The notes under the pieces: model-generated
Told to the model about the DNA's origin: nothing
Seen by the model: only the letters and a program-made list of their open reading frames with translations
Database searches by the model: none
Program-made: the position numbers and the translations under genes
Assembly (NCBI GenBank): GCA_963833505.1
Contig: CAWHYG010000004.1
Location: 434,001-498,000, forward strand
DNA: 64,000 nucleotides
Direction of reading: 5' to 3'
Origin: CAWHYG01 sp963833505
Lineage (GTDB): Bacteria; Eisenbacteria; RBG-16-71-46; CAIMUX01
In this document: piece after piece, positions 15,801 through 24,045 of the stretch
How the letters are laid out: the number at the start of each line of letters is the position of its first letter
How positions within the stretch are numbered: the first letter of the stretch is position 1

Positions 15801-17665
15801 GCCTGGATGGGCGGAGTCGACCCTGCCAGGGGTCCGATCGTCCCGGCGAGCGCGAGCTGATACGGACCGTTCCGCAGCCACGCGGCGCGCAGGGAATCGA
15901 TCGGAACGTTCCGCTTGATCCGCTCGAGCAGAGGGTCCGGCGGCCCGGCGGATGACCAGGACACCTGGAACGTTCCGGGACGGCGGCCCGCTTGCACATC
16001 GCACTGAAGCGCGCCCAGCACGCCTTCCACGCGCAGGTTGCGGATGAGCAGGTTCTCATCCGGGCCGGGAAGGCGGATCACAGCCTCCAGCGGCTCCGGA
16101 GGCCCGGCCGGCGCCGGGGATGCGAGAATGCGGATCGGCGCGGCGCGGATCTCGAGCGGCTGTTGGTCGAGCGCAGCCTCGACCGAGGTTTCACACCACA
16201 GGTCATAGGCGCTGGCGCTCAACCGCGCCTGGGCCGGTTTCTTCCATCCGTCGCTGACGCTCGCCTCGACCTCGACGGTGTCGATCCGGGTTCGGCCGAA
16301 GCCGACGTCGCCGCGGAGTGAAAGCGTCGCGGCCGGCCTCGGCAGCTTCCCGCTCGCATGAACGGAAAGCTCCGCGCGAAGAGGGGCCGGTCCCGGAACG
16401 CCCGGACGCAGCAGCTCCAGCCAGCGCGCGCCGCTCGCCAGCAGGCGGGCGTCCGCCTGGATGTTGCCGCGGGTCATGAGCCCGCGCCCTTCCAGGCGCA
16501 GATCCGGCAAGCCCAGCCGCAACGTATCCACAAACAGCGTGTTCTCGCGGTAGGCGAGCCGGAACACGCCTCCGTCCTCCCAGTCGTTCTTGGCCAGCTC
16601 GATCGACGCGTCGCCGGACAGCTCCGGATCGAAGCGCAGCGAAACCTGCGTCAGGAGGGTCGGACCCGCCAGATTGGGAAGGCGGGACAATGCGGCGGAC
16701 AGCGCGGGCACGCGCTCCAGCTCGGAGGTTCCGGGAGCCCTCACCACGCCGTTGATCACGGCCTCCTTGAGGTGAATGCCTTCCAGATTGAGGTTGCCGT
16801 CGAGCCTGATCCCCGCCGACTCCGGGACGCGGTCTTCCTTCGAACGCGTGAGAAGAAGGGAAAAGGTGTTCTTCCCGGCCGGAACGCAGGAAAAGAAGAA
16901 CGGCCAGTCCCGCCCGAACCAACCCGTAGCCATGGCTTCGATCCGGCCTTCCAGGGGCGCAACGGCAACTCGAGCGGTATCCACTCCCCAGCCGCGTTCC
17001 GGATCCCGACCCGACAGCCGATTGACGCGGATCTCCGGCACGCGCCCGGCCCGAAGCTCGATGCGGCCGTCAAGTCCGGCGCCGCGCACCGACGAAGAGT
17101 CCGGCAGATGGATCTGGTCCATGTGCAGATGGACCTGCTCCAGGGCCATTGAGGGAAGAAACGGCAACGAGCCGGCCCGCGGAAACGACCGGCGGGACGT
17201 CGCCGGCGGCTTCGTCTGCGTCATGGGGAGATGAGCGAGGATCCCCGGAACGTCCAGCCGGGAGCCATCCAGGGACAGCTCGTGAAGAGCCAGATCGCGG
17301 TCGAGCAACGCTCGCAAACCGATCGAGAGCGAGAGCCGGCGGATGGACAGAAGCGTGTCGCCTTCCGCGGTCCAGCGCACGTTCTCGAAGAGGAACGTCT
17401 CCGGAGTCGGCCAGGTCGCCCGTTGCACCGAGAGCCGCCCGGGAAGCTGGGCGGAGGCGAATCGAAGGCCGGTCGACAGCGCCGCCGAACGCACGGTTGG
17501 GATCAGCAGGAGCAGCACGATGAGCAGGCAGAGACCAACGACCCCGGCGACAAGTCCGCCCAGCGCCAGGAAGAGTCTCCGAAGCACACCGGTTCCTCGG
17601 GGCCGCGGTTCACCGGACCCGCCGCCGCCGCCGTGCGAAACTCGAATGTCGCGTGGTTCGTCCAC
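12818..17665 (-). CDS. tamB: TamB-like translocation and assembly module protein
   Basis: TamB spans the periplasm as a long beta-taco and works with TamA/Omp85 proteins in envelope assembly and lipid transport. The reading starts at a GTG at 17665 (VDEPRDIRV), 12 bases after the upstream stop, and gives 1615 residues; a longer frame upstream only shadows the neighbour. A single membrane helix (LFLALGGLVAGVVGLCLLIV) follows the short N-terminus, then about 1300 residues of repetitive beta structure. The C-terminal DUF490 domain contains FLGRQFQIQDGKVIFQGG and ends LTRRWTFASVIGWETG with GLEIRWTDE. An insertion at about residues 1310-1355 has three 36-bp repeats encoding GAAAPGNKPASS, unusual for the family. 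The gene follows the Omp85 gene, as tamB usually does. Confidence 0.9.
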   Translation of the reverse strand: MDEPRDIRVSHGGGGGSGEPRPRGTGVLRRLFLALGGLVAGVVGLCLLIVLLLLIPTVRSAALSTGLRFASAQLPGRLSVQRATWPTPETFLFENVRWTAEGDTLLSIRRLSLSIGLRALLDRDLALHELSLDGSRLDVPGILAHLPMTQTKPPATSRRSFPRAGSLPFLPSMALEQVHLHMDQIHLPDSSSVRGAGLDGRIELRAGRVPEIRVNRLSGRDPERGWGVDTARVAVAPLEGRIEAMATGWFGRDWPFFFSCVPAGKNTFSLLLTRSKEDRVPESAGIRLDGNLNLEGIHLKEAVINGVVRAPGTSELERVPALSAALSRLPNLAGPTLLTQVSLRFDPELSGDASIELAKNDWEDGGVFRLAYRENTLFVDTLRLGLPDLRLEGRGLMTRGNIQADARLLASGARWLELLRPGVPGPAPLRAELSVHASGKLPRPAATLSLRGDVGFGRTRIDTVEVEASVSDGWKKPAQARLSASAYDLWCETSVEAALDQQPLEIRAAPIRILASPAPAGPPEPLEAVIRLPGPDENLLIRNLRVEGVLGALQCDVQAGRRPGTFQVSWSSAGPPDPLLERIKRNVPIDSLRAAWLRNGPYQLALAGTIGPLAGSTPPIQASGSFTLPGPAMFSWLLPPKSDVSGMGAVKGVISLTTSSGAENARAGIDLGSTAWVDTGRVEIEKTGTRLAVDTLDLSLPGLRLRGSGRMADSNLVATGELVVPDTRLIARFVPALRSKAELSLDAQFQFHGTRTHPEGSFTLKAKAATPGFSIPELTGGAELTGAGAQFRLRAPAGLQVGAVDFDSARVDYASAGAPLLPGAVRLTLRGPDLDLRESARIAQTSGSRSEDTGGARTETSGWEVTTDTLRLGIGDEELHSAHPFVAAVEASNGGILIRNLDLEGSLGKVQAEGTLSPGGSNLRASAQIHPSAGAQLLGDFHINASALPKEASLDLRVSGTDSLIVEAGLTGLPIGNGAPLDVHARARSGGTGIRGSLTATMTADTTARGQFTIPLEVTVFPFRTAFRNGPLDMETQFAHFPVVFPAGEISSKQAMQFDGVLRARGTPSAPSVYFDGTVHFPKWRKLDRYSVQVSALAQPPGGADTSVTALAGPTSLLRTKRIEIPQEPGVVVAVSLQREQTEVLSGLLKCPLEWPSGPGSGAPRPVAPLSFSLEGDKLSLEDFDGLLPPDVSLSGTAGITLSAGGDPRDPTLQGSAKSKDLSVDLADGTKVDAEVNITFGGTAQQPSATGTINVHHGVLMVQSQVPTALPIQGDALLWDLQGAHEAGRDSILATATAPAAENGPTAPAGFVEPGRKPPSTEGAAPGNEPASSGAAAPGNKPASSGAAAPGNKPSAPASPAPAPRAPGPYPATTVQASYDVTVDIPSGLYVRGQGLDVELNGNLHVAQRGPRPTISGELDAASGHYEFLGRQFQIQDGKVIFQGGDEINPTLDLTLVAQIGSTQVTIHLTGTALVPKLSLSSQPEMAEGDIMSLVVFGIPMNDLNTAQFNLLKNRASEVATTYATSQLTSRLSRQLGVDILSVQETTGPQSQTQSALVVGKYLNPKVLVKYQQTLAQGGSILLNLEYYLTRRWTFASVIGWETGSGLEIRWTDER
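13616..13723. repeat. 36-bp tandem repeat, three copies, inside tamB
   Basis: Three successive units of 36 bp (13616-13651, 13652-13687, 13688-13723) share TTCCC(A/G)GGCGCGGCG and encode GNKPASSGAAAP-type peptides. The first two are nearly identical and the third has diverged. Flanking sequence on both sides is also Pro/Ala-rich. The frame is preserved. Confidence 0.85.
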
Positions 17666-17676
17666 GGGCGCCCCGC

Positions 17677-19545
17677 CTAGAACGGTTCTCCGATGGAAAG
17701 CTGCAGCACATTGGCCGGTTGGCCATTCACAAAGTGAGTGATGCGGTGGGCGTAGTCCGCGCGGATCGGACCCACGGGCGTCTCGACCATGAGCCCGGGA
17801 CCGACGGCAACCTCGATCTCGCTGGACTTGGCCAGGATGGGCCTCGACCACACCTGTCCCGCATCGGCGAAACCGGCGGCGCGCAAGAGCCAGAACAGCG
17901 GCACGCGCAGCTCGACCGATCCGAGAAGAAGCGCGTCCCCGCCGAGCGGAGCGCCGGTCGGGTCGAGAGGGCCGAGCAGGTGACGGTGGAAACCGCGCAT
18001 GGATTTTTCCCCGCCGGCGTAGAACCGTTTGTTCGGAAGCAGGTCGGTGGACTTCCCGAGCGGGTTGGCCGCGCCGGCGTCCACGTGGGCGGCCGCCACG
18101 ACGGCGCCGGGAAGGGAGAAGTAAGCGGTGCCCGTCACCTCCCCCAGGATGTAGTGGCTGTCCGCGGGCGGCCCGAAGCCGACCGGTGCCCACTCGACGT
18201 CGGCGGTGCTCACGTACCCGCGCGTCGGATTGAGCGGGTTGTCGGCGTCGTTGCGGTTCCAGTGGACGAAAAAGTCGGTCAGCGTCCCTCCTCTGGATTC
18301 GAAGGCCAGGGAATCGGCCTGCTTGATGTGCACGATGATTCGTGAAAGAGCGACTCCCAACTGCAGGCTCAGATGCAGGGAACTGGTATAGGTTCCCGAA
18401 AGATCCAGTTCGGTGTCCGTCAGGTTGAAGCTCTTCTCCACCTCACGCGCGGCGGTGGTCTGCGCTTCCGCCACGAGCTGTTCGCCGAAATCCGGCCAGC
18501 GGGTGGAGGCGGTGACGTTCTGGTTGAACATGGAGTACGACCCGGCTGCGGTCAGGGACCGGCCGTGCGTGAAGATGTCGCGCCGAGTCCACGATATGTT
18601 GCCTTTCCACAATTCGTCGGTGAAGTAGCCGCCTCCCACCTGCAAGGCCTCCGAGTTCCGCCGGGTCAGCGCGGCCACCACGTCCACCGAATCGGGTGGG
18701 ATCATCGTGGCCTGCACCTGGCTTCGCGTGAACAGGTCGAGCAGGGTCAGGCGCTCATCCGCTCGCTGGATCTTCCCGGGCTGGAATCGCGATCCCCGCC
18801 GGATATGAATCGTGCGCCGGACGACGTGAGTCAGGTCGGACGGCAGACCGGAAACCAGAACGTGGCGGAAGTAGTGGATCTCGCCCGGAGTCACGGCGAA
18901 TTCCACGGAGACCTTCCCTGCGTTAAGCCGGTGCAGCGCGATCTCGACTTTCGCCTCGGCGTAGCCGTTGCGTTGGAGCAGATCGGACACTCTCTGGGCC
19001 GCGGCCTGGACCGACGCGTCGTCAAAGACGGAACCCGGTTTGAACCCGGCAGAGGAGCCGGCCTGGTGAACCAACCGCTCCGGCACCCCCGAGATGGAGA
19101 ATTCCGTGACGACCACCGGCTCGCCCGGCGTGATGTCGATCACCAGATCGAGACGCTCCTTCCCGGCGTTCGGCTGGATCCGGACCTCGATCCTGGCCTC
19201 GGGATAGCCCCGCTGGGCCAGGAAGAGCCGGGTGCGGTCCACGTCATCCTCCAGCGCACGCTCGCGGAAGGGCGGGCCTTTGCGGAAGAGCCCGTGCTTG
19301 ACGGCAAGCGAGAGGCCGGGCTTGAGCTCGGCAGCGAGGCTTCCCGGGAGACCCTGGATCCGGATCGAGGAGACCTGCCACTGGTTGTACTGGGAGGCGT
19401 CGTTCCGCCAGATCACACCGGTGGCGGCTCCGGCCCGCGCCGCTACGAGGCCGAGCAGCAGCATCCACCCGGAATGTACGAGCGTGCTGCTAAGCCGCGG
19501 CCGGATTCCGGCCCGGTCGAGCCTCTTCCGATCCCAGTGACCCAT
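17677..19545 (-). CDS. tamA: Omp85-family outer-membrane protein (TamA-like), POTRA domains plus barrel
   Basis: Omp85 proteins insert or move substrates at the outer membrane. I take the ATG at 19545 (MGHWDRKRLDR...), which leads into a signal peptide (LVHSGWMLLLGLVAARAGA); AGGAG lies 17 to 13 bases upstream. The protein has about 622 residues. The N-terminal half has about three POTRA repeats, seen as SSIRIQGLPGSL, VTEFSISGVPERL and FRHVLVSGLPSDL. The C-terminal half is a 16-strand-type barrel with the conserved RGF motif in GGEKSMRGFHRH and the closing sequence VGPIRADYAHRI. Its length and the tamB gene starting 12 bases downstream favour TamA over BamA. Both genes should be co-transcribed. 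Confidence 0.88.
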   Translation of the reverse strand: MGHWDRKRLDRAGIRPRLSSTLVHSGWMLLLGLVAARAGAATGVIWRNDASQYNQWQVSSIRIQGLPGSLAAELKPGLSLAVKHGLFRKGPPFRERALEDDVDRTRLFLAQRGYPEARIEVRIQPNAGKERLDLVIDITPGEPVVVTEFSISGVPERLVHQAGSSAGFKPGSVFDDASVQAAAQRVSDLLQRNGYAEAKVEIALHRLNAGKVSVEFAVTPGEIHYFRHVLVSGLPSDLTHVVRRTIHIRRGSRFQPGKIQRADERLTLLDLFTRSQVQATMIPPDSVDVVAALTRRNSEALQVGGGYFTDELWKGNISWTRRDIFTHGRSLTAAGSYSMFNQNVTASTRWPDFGEQLVAEAQTTAAREVEKSFNLTDTELDLSGTYTSSLHLSLQLGVALSRIIVHIKQADSLAFESRGGTLTDFFVHWNRNDADNPLNPTRGYVSTADVEWAPVGFGPPADSHYILGEVTGTAYFSLPGAVVAAAHVDAGAANPLGKSTDLLPNKRFYAGGEKSMRGFHRHLLGPLDPTGAPLGGDALLLGSVELRVPLFWLLRAAGFADAGQVWSRPILAKSSEIEVAVGPGLMVETPVGPIRADYAHRITHFVNGQPANVLQLSIGEPF

Positions 19546-19774
19546 TCCGATCCGACGCTCCTGAACTCGCCTTTCCGCGCCCTCGTGCAGTCCGCGCCCT
19601 CGCGCATGGCTCAGTGTACGACGCCGGGATCCCACGTCGCAGCAACTGGCGCGGCGCTCAGAACAGGCTCAGCGCCCACCACGACCTCCGGAATGCCCGC
19701 TTGGTAGGCTCCGGCGAAGTGGAGGTTGTCGGGCGGCACGACTGCCTGGTCCGGCGGGCCCGGATCGACCTGGA

Positions 19775-19938
19775 TCACCCGATGAGCGCGGTCAGCACCG
19801 GGCCCACCTCGATGAAGACCGACTTGGCCCGCACGGTCCCCACGAAGATGAGCGGAACCATGCCCCGGCCGACGCGGCCAGATTGAGAATCCCGGCGCCC
19901 ACTGCTGCGAACGGATCGAGCGAGACAACCGCTTTCAT
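19775..19938 (-). pseudogene. Decayed MlaE-like ABC transporter permease fragment
   Basis: A start-like ATG at 19938, with AAGGTG just upstream, begins MKAVVSLDPFAAVGAGILNL. Near 19862 the frame is lost, and another frame continues with MVPLIFVGTVRAKSVFIEVG and PVLTALIG before a stop at 19775. The EVGPVLTALI core is typical of the MlaE permease family (lipid transport at the inner membrane), but the 60-80 residues that should separate the two parts are missing. So both a frameshift and a deletion seem to have occurred. No MlaF or MlaD neighbour remains. Confidence 0.45.
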
Positions 19939-20138
19939 CCACCTTCACCTTCCGGTCCCATTCCGGATCGGACAGCCCAGATTCCGGAATGCGATTGCGA
20001 TCCGCCGAAACAATGCCGGTTCTTCCCCCCGCGCTCCGGGTCCCGGACATGGAGTCATTTATCGGGCCAACACCATGCGCACTCGCGTCCTGATATTGCG
20101 GTTGTAGCTTGCTCCTTCTGTTTCGCCTTCAAGTCGGC

Positions 20139-20167
20139 TTCGCATTGGCGCTCCGTGTGTGTATGAT
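20139..20167 (+). promoter_or_regulatory. Candidate housekeeping promoter for the respiratory operon
   Basis: TATGAT at 20162-20167 is a good -10 hexamer. The -35 at 20139-20144 (TTCGCA) is weak and is spaced by 17 bases. It would place the RNA start about 155 bases before the actA ATG. No other strong candidate was seen between here and actA. Confidence 0.35.
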
Positions 20168-20329
20168 GAACGGTCATGCCCGTGAGTCACCCGCCGGTTG
20201 GACAGAATGGATTATACGGTCTGGCGGCCGGACCGCTCGCCGGGGCGCAAACGCCTTGGGGTCGCGATCCGTCCGCCATCCCCGGGCCATTCCACGGCCG
20301 GACCTCGGCGGCGCGAAGGCACTCCTGAA

Positions 20330-20986
20330 ATGCAGCTCTTTCACGAACGCGTCAATTTGATCGCCCGCGCCAGCCTGATTCTTCTCGGGGTCGCGGTCGT
20401 CGGCGGTGGCGGCGCTTTGTACTATATCTTCACGCAATCTCCCTACATGACCCGGGCGGGGCAGGTCGTCGCCCAGCCGGTCCCGTTCAGCCACAAGCAC
20501 CATGTGGAGGGCGTCGGGCTCGACTGTCGCTACTGCCATACCTCGGTTGAGACCGAGGCCTTCGCCGGGATCCCGGCCACCCAGATCTGCATGAACTGCC
20601 ATACCGACATCTGGGCGAACAGCCCGATGCTGGCGGAGGATCGCCGGAGCTGGGCGGATAACCGTCCCATCCACTGGAAGCGCGTCTACGACGTGGCTGA
20701 CTTCGTCTACTTCAATCACTCGATTCACGTCTCCAAGGGAATCGGCTGCAGCACCTGTCACGGCCGGATCGACGAGATGCCGCTCACGAAGGAGAACCAG
20801 GCCCTGGTGATGTCCTGGTGCATCGGCTGTCACCGGGATCCGGAGAAGTACATCCGGCCGGAAGACAAGGTCTTTGACATGACCTGGACGCCTCCGGCCG
20901 ATCAGCCGGAGCGCGGCAGACAACTCGTCCAGGCCTACCAGATCCGAACGACCGGGCTGACCGACTGCGTCACCTGCCATCGATGA
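20330..20986 (+). CDS. actA: ACIII subunit ActA, pentaheme cytochrome c
   Basis: This is the first gene of a quinol:cytochrome c oxidoreductase (alternative complex III) operon. The 218-residue protein has one N-terminal membrane anchor (LIARASLILLGVAVVGGGGA) and five CXXCH haem sites: CRYCH, CMNCH, CSTCH, CIGCH and CVTCH. The spacing and the PVPFSHKHHVEGVGLDCRYC motif match ActA and the related NrfH/TorC-like multihaem proteins. The ATG at 20330 is preferred; the open frame extends to 20198, but those residues are Arg/Pro-rich and lie outside the family. The protein should face the periplasm and carry electrons from ActB towards ActE or the oxidase. Confidence 0.93.
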   Translation: MQLFHERVNLIARASLILLGVAVVGGGGALYYIFTQSPYMTRAGQVVAQPVPFSHKHHVEGVGLDCRYCHTSVETEAFAGIPATQICMNCHTDIWANSPMLAEDRRSWADNRPIHWKRVYDVADFVYFNHSIHVSKGIGCSTCHGRIDEMPLTKENQALVMSWCIGCHRDPEKYIRPEDKVFDMTWTPPADQPERGRQLVQAYQIRTTGLTDCVTCHR

Positions 20987-20987
20987 A

Positions 20988-23900
20988 GTGAGGGCGGACT
21001 TGAAACGAGGCGACGAAAGGGAAGAGAGGGCGGCAGGACCGCGCGACGGGTCCGGCGGGATGGCGCCGAGCCATTCCGGCCCTTCGCACGGGTGGACCCG
21101 GCGGCAGTTCCTCGCCCAGGCCGCGGCCACTTTCGCTCTCTCCGGGATCGCAGTCTGCTCGCGACAGCCCATTGAGGAGATCGTTCCCTATGTCAAGCAG
21201 CCGCCGGGCCTCGTGCCGGGCCGCTCCCTCCACTTCGCCAGCTCCAGCCTCTTTCGCGGCTACGCCCGGGGCGTTCTGGTGGAAAGCCATGAAGGGCGCC
21301 CCACCCGGATGGAGGGAAATGTCGATCATCCCTCGAGCCTCGGCGGCGCGGACGTGTTTACCCAGGCGTCCATCCTCGACTTGTACGACCCGGACCGCTC
21401 GCAGGTGATTCTTCACGTCGGCGAGGTCACTCCCTGGCCGGTGTTCTTCCAGGCGCTGGAGGCGGAGATGGAGCCGTTCCGGCGGAACGGCGGGCGCGGA
21501 CTTCGCCTCTTGACCGGGAACTTCACTTCTCCGACCTTGCTCGACCAGGTCCGCGCGCTTCTCCGTCAGCTTCCACGGGCCCACTGGCATGTGCACGATC
21601 CGGTACAGGTCTCGCCCCCGGCGACGCCCGGGACCGGCGCGGCCCGGCTTCAGACGCTCCTTCGGTTTGATCGCGCCGATGTGATTCTTGCGCTCGACAG
21701 CGACTTTCTCTACGACGAGCCGGGCAGCCTGCGCCATGCGCGCGAGTTCGCGGACGGCCGGCGGGTGCGGGCCGGCCGCGCCGAGATGAACCGCCTTTAC
21801 GTGGCGGAGCCCCTACCGACGGTGACCGGATCCAATGCCGATCATCGGCTGCCGCTGCAGGCTTCCGCCATGGAAGCTCTGGCTCGGGGGGTGGCCCTTC
21901 GGCTGGGAATCCCGGATTCCACGGGCGGCCCGGGACCGACCTCGCCGGGCCACCAGAACTGGATCGAAGCCGTCGCCGATGACCTGAAGGCCCACCGTGG
22001 CCGCGGATTGATCGTGGCCGGAGCGTCCCAGCCGCCTTCCGTGCACCTGCTGGCCCGGGAGATGAACCGGTTCCTGGGCAACGAGGGCGAAAGTGTCGTC
22101 TATCTCGAGCCCGTGGAAGCAGCGCTTCAAAGCGAAGCCGAACCCATCGAAGCGCTCGTGGCCGCCATGAGCTCGGATCAGGTGGAGATGCTGGCCGTGC
22201 TGGACTGCAATCCCGTCTACGACGCCGGCGTGGATCTGGACTTCGCCCGAGCCATGGACCGCGTGCGGCTTCGCCTGCATCACGGCCTGTATAATGACGA
22301 AACCGCCCGCCTCTGCCACTGGCATCTGCCGGCCACCCACGAGCTGGAAATGTGGAGCGACGCCCGTGGACACGACGGAACCGCCGGCCTCATCCAGCCC
22401 CTGATCGCTCCGCTGTATGAAGGACGCCCGCATCACGAGGTGCTGGCCGCTCTTCTCGGCTTGAGCGGCGTGACCTCCTACCAGATCGTCCGGTCCTACT
22501 GGAGGGAACACTGGGGCGGGCCGCAGGATGGGGATTTCGAGGAGTTCTGGCGCCGCGCCCTGCGCGACGGGTTCGTCCCGCGGACGGCGGCCATGCCGCT
22601 GTCCTCCGCCGGCACGGAGGCGCCGCCGCACCCTTCGGCGCAAGGGTCGCCGGCGTCGCGCCCACTGGGAGATGAAGTCTCGGGGTCAGCGGTGGCGCCG
22701 ATGCGAGCGGAGTCCGACCCGGCGGCCGCGGCACCGCCGACGCCATCGGCGCCCATCCCGGCGGCCGCGGCACCGCCCACCGGCCCGGCAGATCTCGAAC
22801 TGGTGTTCAAGCCCGACCCGAGCGTCTGGGACGGACGGTATGCCAACAACTCCTGGCTTCAGGAGCTTCCCCGACCCGTGACCAAGCTGACGTGGGACAA
22901 CGCGGCTCTCGTGAATCCGTCGACCGCCGCGCGGCTGCGCCTCCGGAACATGGACGTCGTGGAAATCCGCGCTCAGGGCCGCAGCGTCGAGGCGCCGATC
23001 TGGATCCTTCCCGGCGTGGCCGACGCCAGCGTCGTCGTTCATCTCGGGTACGGCCGCCGCGAGGCCGGACAGACCGCGCAGGGCGCAGGCTTCGACGCCT
23101 ACCGCCTGCGATCCTCCGCGGCGCCCTGGTTCGGATCCGGGTGTGAGCTGAAGCCCACGGGCCGGACCTACCAGCTCGCCACGACGCAAGGGCAGCAGCA
23201 GATCGAAGGGCGGGACATGTTGCGCCACGGATCGCTCGAGTCCTTCCGCCGCAGCCCCTCCGCCGTCCTCGGCGACTACCAGGGCACGCCGCCCGCCTCG
23301 CTGTACCCGCCGGTCGCGTACGACGGCTACAAGTGGGGAATGAACATCGACCTCACGGCCTGCATCGGCTGCAACGCCTGCACCATCGCCTGCCAGGCCG
23401 AGAACAACATCCCGTCGGTCGGCAAGACGCAGGTGCTGGCTGACCGCGTGATGCACTGGATCCGGGTTGATTCCTATATCGAAGGAGACCCGGACCGACC
23501 CGCGTTTCGCCACCAGCCGGTGCCCTGCATGCATTGCGAAGACGCTCCCTGCGAGCTTGTCTGCCCCACCGGGGCGACGGTGCACAGCAGCGAGGGGCTG
23601 AACGAGATGATCTACAACCGCTGCGTGGGAACGCGCTATTGCTCGAACAACTGCCCGTACAAGGTCCGGAGGTTCAACTTCTTCGATTTCACCTCGGGAA
23701 GGCCGGACAGCCTGAAGCTGGAGCGGAACCCGAACGTCACCGTCCGCAGTCGGGGCGTGATGGAGAAGTGCACCTACTGCGTCCAGCGGATCGAGACGGC
23801 CCGGATCGAAGCCATGAAGACCGACCGATTGATCGGCGCGGACGAGGTGGTCACGGCCTGCCAGTCGGCTTGCCCGACCCGGGCGATCACCTTCGGCGAC

Positions 23901-24041
23901 CTCAACCGGCCGGAAAGCGAGGTCTCCCGCCTGACTCGCGAACCCCACAACTACGCCATGCTGGCCGAGCTCAACACCCGGCCCCGCACGACCTACCTGG
24001 CGCACCTGCGGAATCCGAATCCGCAGATCGAGGAGATCTGA
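20988..24041 (+). CDS. actB: ACIII subunit ActB, molybdopterin-oxidoreductase-like plus Fe-S domain fusion
   Basis: ActB joins a large molybdopterin-oxidoreductase-like domain, which holds no cofactor in known ACIII, to a ferredoxin-like domain with four Fe-S clusters. A Tat-type signal (RRQFLAQAAATFALSGIAVC) lies near residues 38-57, followed by EEIVPYVKQPPGLVPG, typical of the family. The Fe-S part starts near residue 792 with CIGCNACTIAC, then CMHCEDAPCELVC, CVGTRYCSNNCPY, CTYCVQRIE and ACQSACP. The start GTG at 20988 is two bases after the actA stop; the ATG at 21060 is an alternative and still precedes the Tat motif. Between the domains is an Ala/Pro-rich insertion (DNA about 22600-22790) with a 39-bp repeat. 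The protein of 1017 residues acts at the periplasmic face. Confidence 0.92.
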   Translation: MRADLKRGDEREERAAGPRDGSGGMAPSHSGPSHGWTRRQFLAQAAATFALSGIAVCSRQPIEEIVPYVKQPPGLVPGRSLHFASSSLFRGYARGVLVESHEGRPTRMEGNVDHPSSLGGADVFTQASILDLYDPDRSQVILHVGEVTPWPVFFQALEAEMEPFRRNGGRGLRLLTGNFTSPTLLDQVRALLRQLPRAHWHVHDPVQVSPPATPGTGAARLQTLLRFDRADVILALDSDFLYDEPGSLRHAREFADGRRVRAGRAEMNRLYVAEPLPTVTGSNADHRLPLQASAMEALARGVALRLGIPDSTGGPGPTSPGHQNWIEAVADDLKAHRGRGLIVAGASQPPSVHLLAREMNRFLGNEGESVVYLEPVEAALQSEAEPIEALVAAMSSDQVEMLAVLDCNPVYDAGVDLDFARAMDRVRLRLHHGLYNDETARLCHWHLPATHELEMWSDARGHDGTAGLIQPLIAPLYEGRPHHEVLAALLGLSGVTSYQIVRSYWREHWGGPQDGDFEEFWRRALRDGFVPRTAAMPLSSAGTEAPPHPSAQGSPASRPLGDEVSGSAVAPMRAESDPAAAAPPTPSAPIPAAAAPPTGPADLELVFKPDPSVWDGRYANNSWLQELPRPVTKLTWDNAALVNPSTAARLRLRNMDVVEIRAQGRSVEAPIWILPGVADASVVVHLGYGRREAGQTAQGAGFDAYRLRSSAAPWFGSGCELKPTGRTYQLATTQGQQQIEGRDMLRHGSLESFRRSPSAVLGDYQGTPPASLYPPVAYDGYKWGMNIDLTACIGCNACTIACQAENNIPSVGKTQVLADRVMHWIRVDSYIEGDPDRPAFRHQPVPCMHCEDAPCELVCPTGATVHSSEGLNEMIYNRCVGTRYCSNNCPYKVRRFNFFDFTSGRPDSLKLERNPNVTVRSRGVMEKCTYCVQRIETARIEAMKTDRLIGADEVVTACQSACPTRAITFGDLNRPESEVSRLTREPHNYAMLAELNTRPRTTYLAHLRNPNPQIEEI
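22722..22790. repeat. Diverged 39-bp repeat in the actB linker
   Basis: GCGGCCGCGGCACCGCC occurs at 22722 and again 39 bases later, encoding AAAAPPTPSAPIP and AAAAPPTGP. It lies inside the interdomain insertion of ActB, which also contains several other Pro/Ser/Ala-rich residues not usual for the family. Confidence 0.75.
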
Positions 24042-24045
24042 CGCC

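Larger units (their letters stand above)
19546..20329. other. Long intergenic region between tamA and actA
   Basis: About 780 bases hold no intact gene. The minus strand carries a remnant resembling an MlaE-type permease (separate entry). A further open stretch at 19611-19730 (minus) reads PDNLHFAGAYQAGIPEVVVG and looks protein-like but was not identified. The region also must contain the promoters for the divergent tamAB and respiratory operons; one candidate for the latter is given separately. Confidence 0.5.

Noticed and set aside
17666..18193. An upstream extension of tamB by about 175 codons
   Set aside because: It reads the barrel region of the Omp85 gene in another frame; the GTG at 17665 gives a normal membrane anchor near the N-terminus.
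19611..19928. A 105-codon minus-strand frame as a real gene
   Set aside because: It changes composition midway, overlaps the permease remnant and has no ribosome site. Only its last part looks protein-like.
20145..20167. TTGGCG with an 11-base gap to TATGAT before actA as a promoter
   Set aside because: The gap is too short for known sigma-70 spacing; the weaker -35 at 17 bases is used instead.
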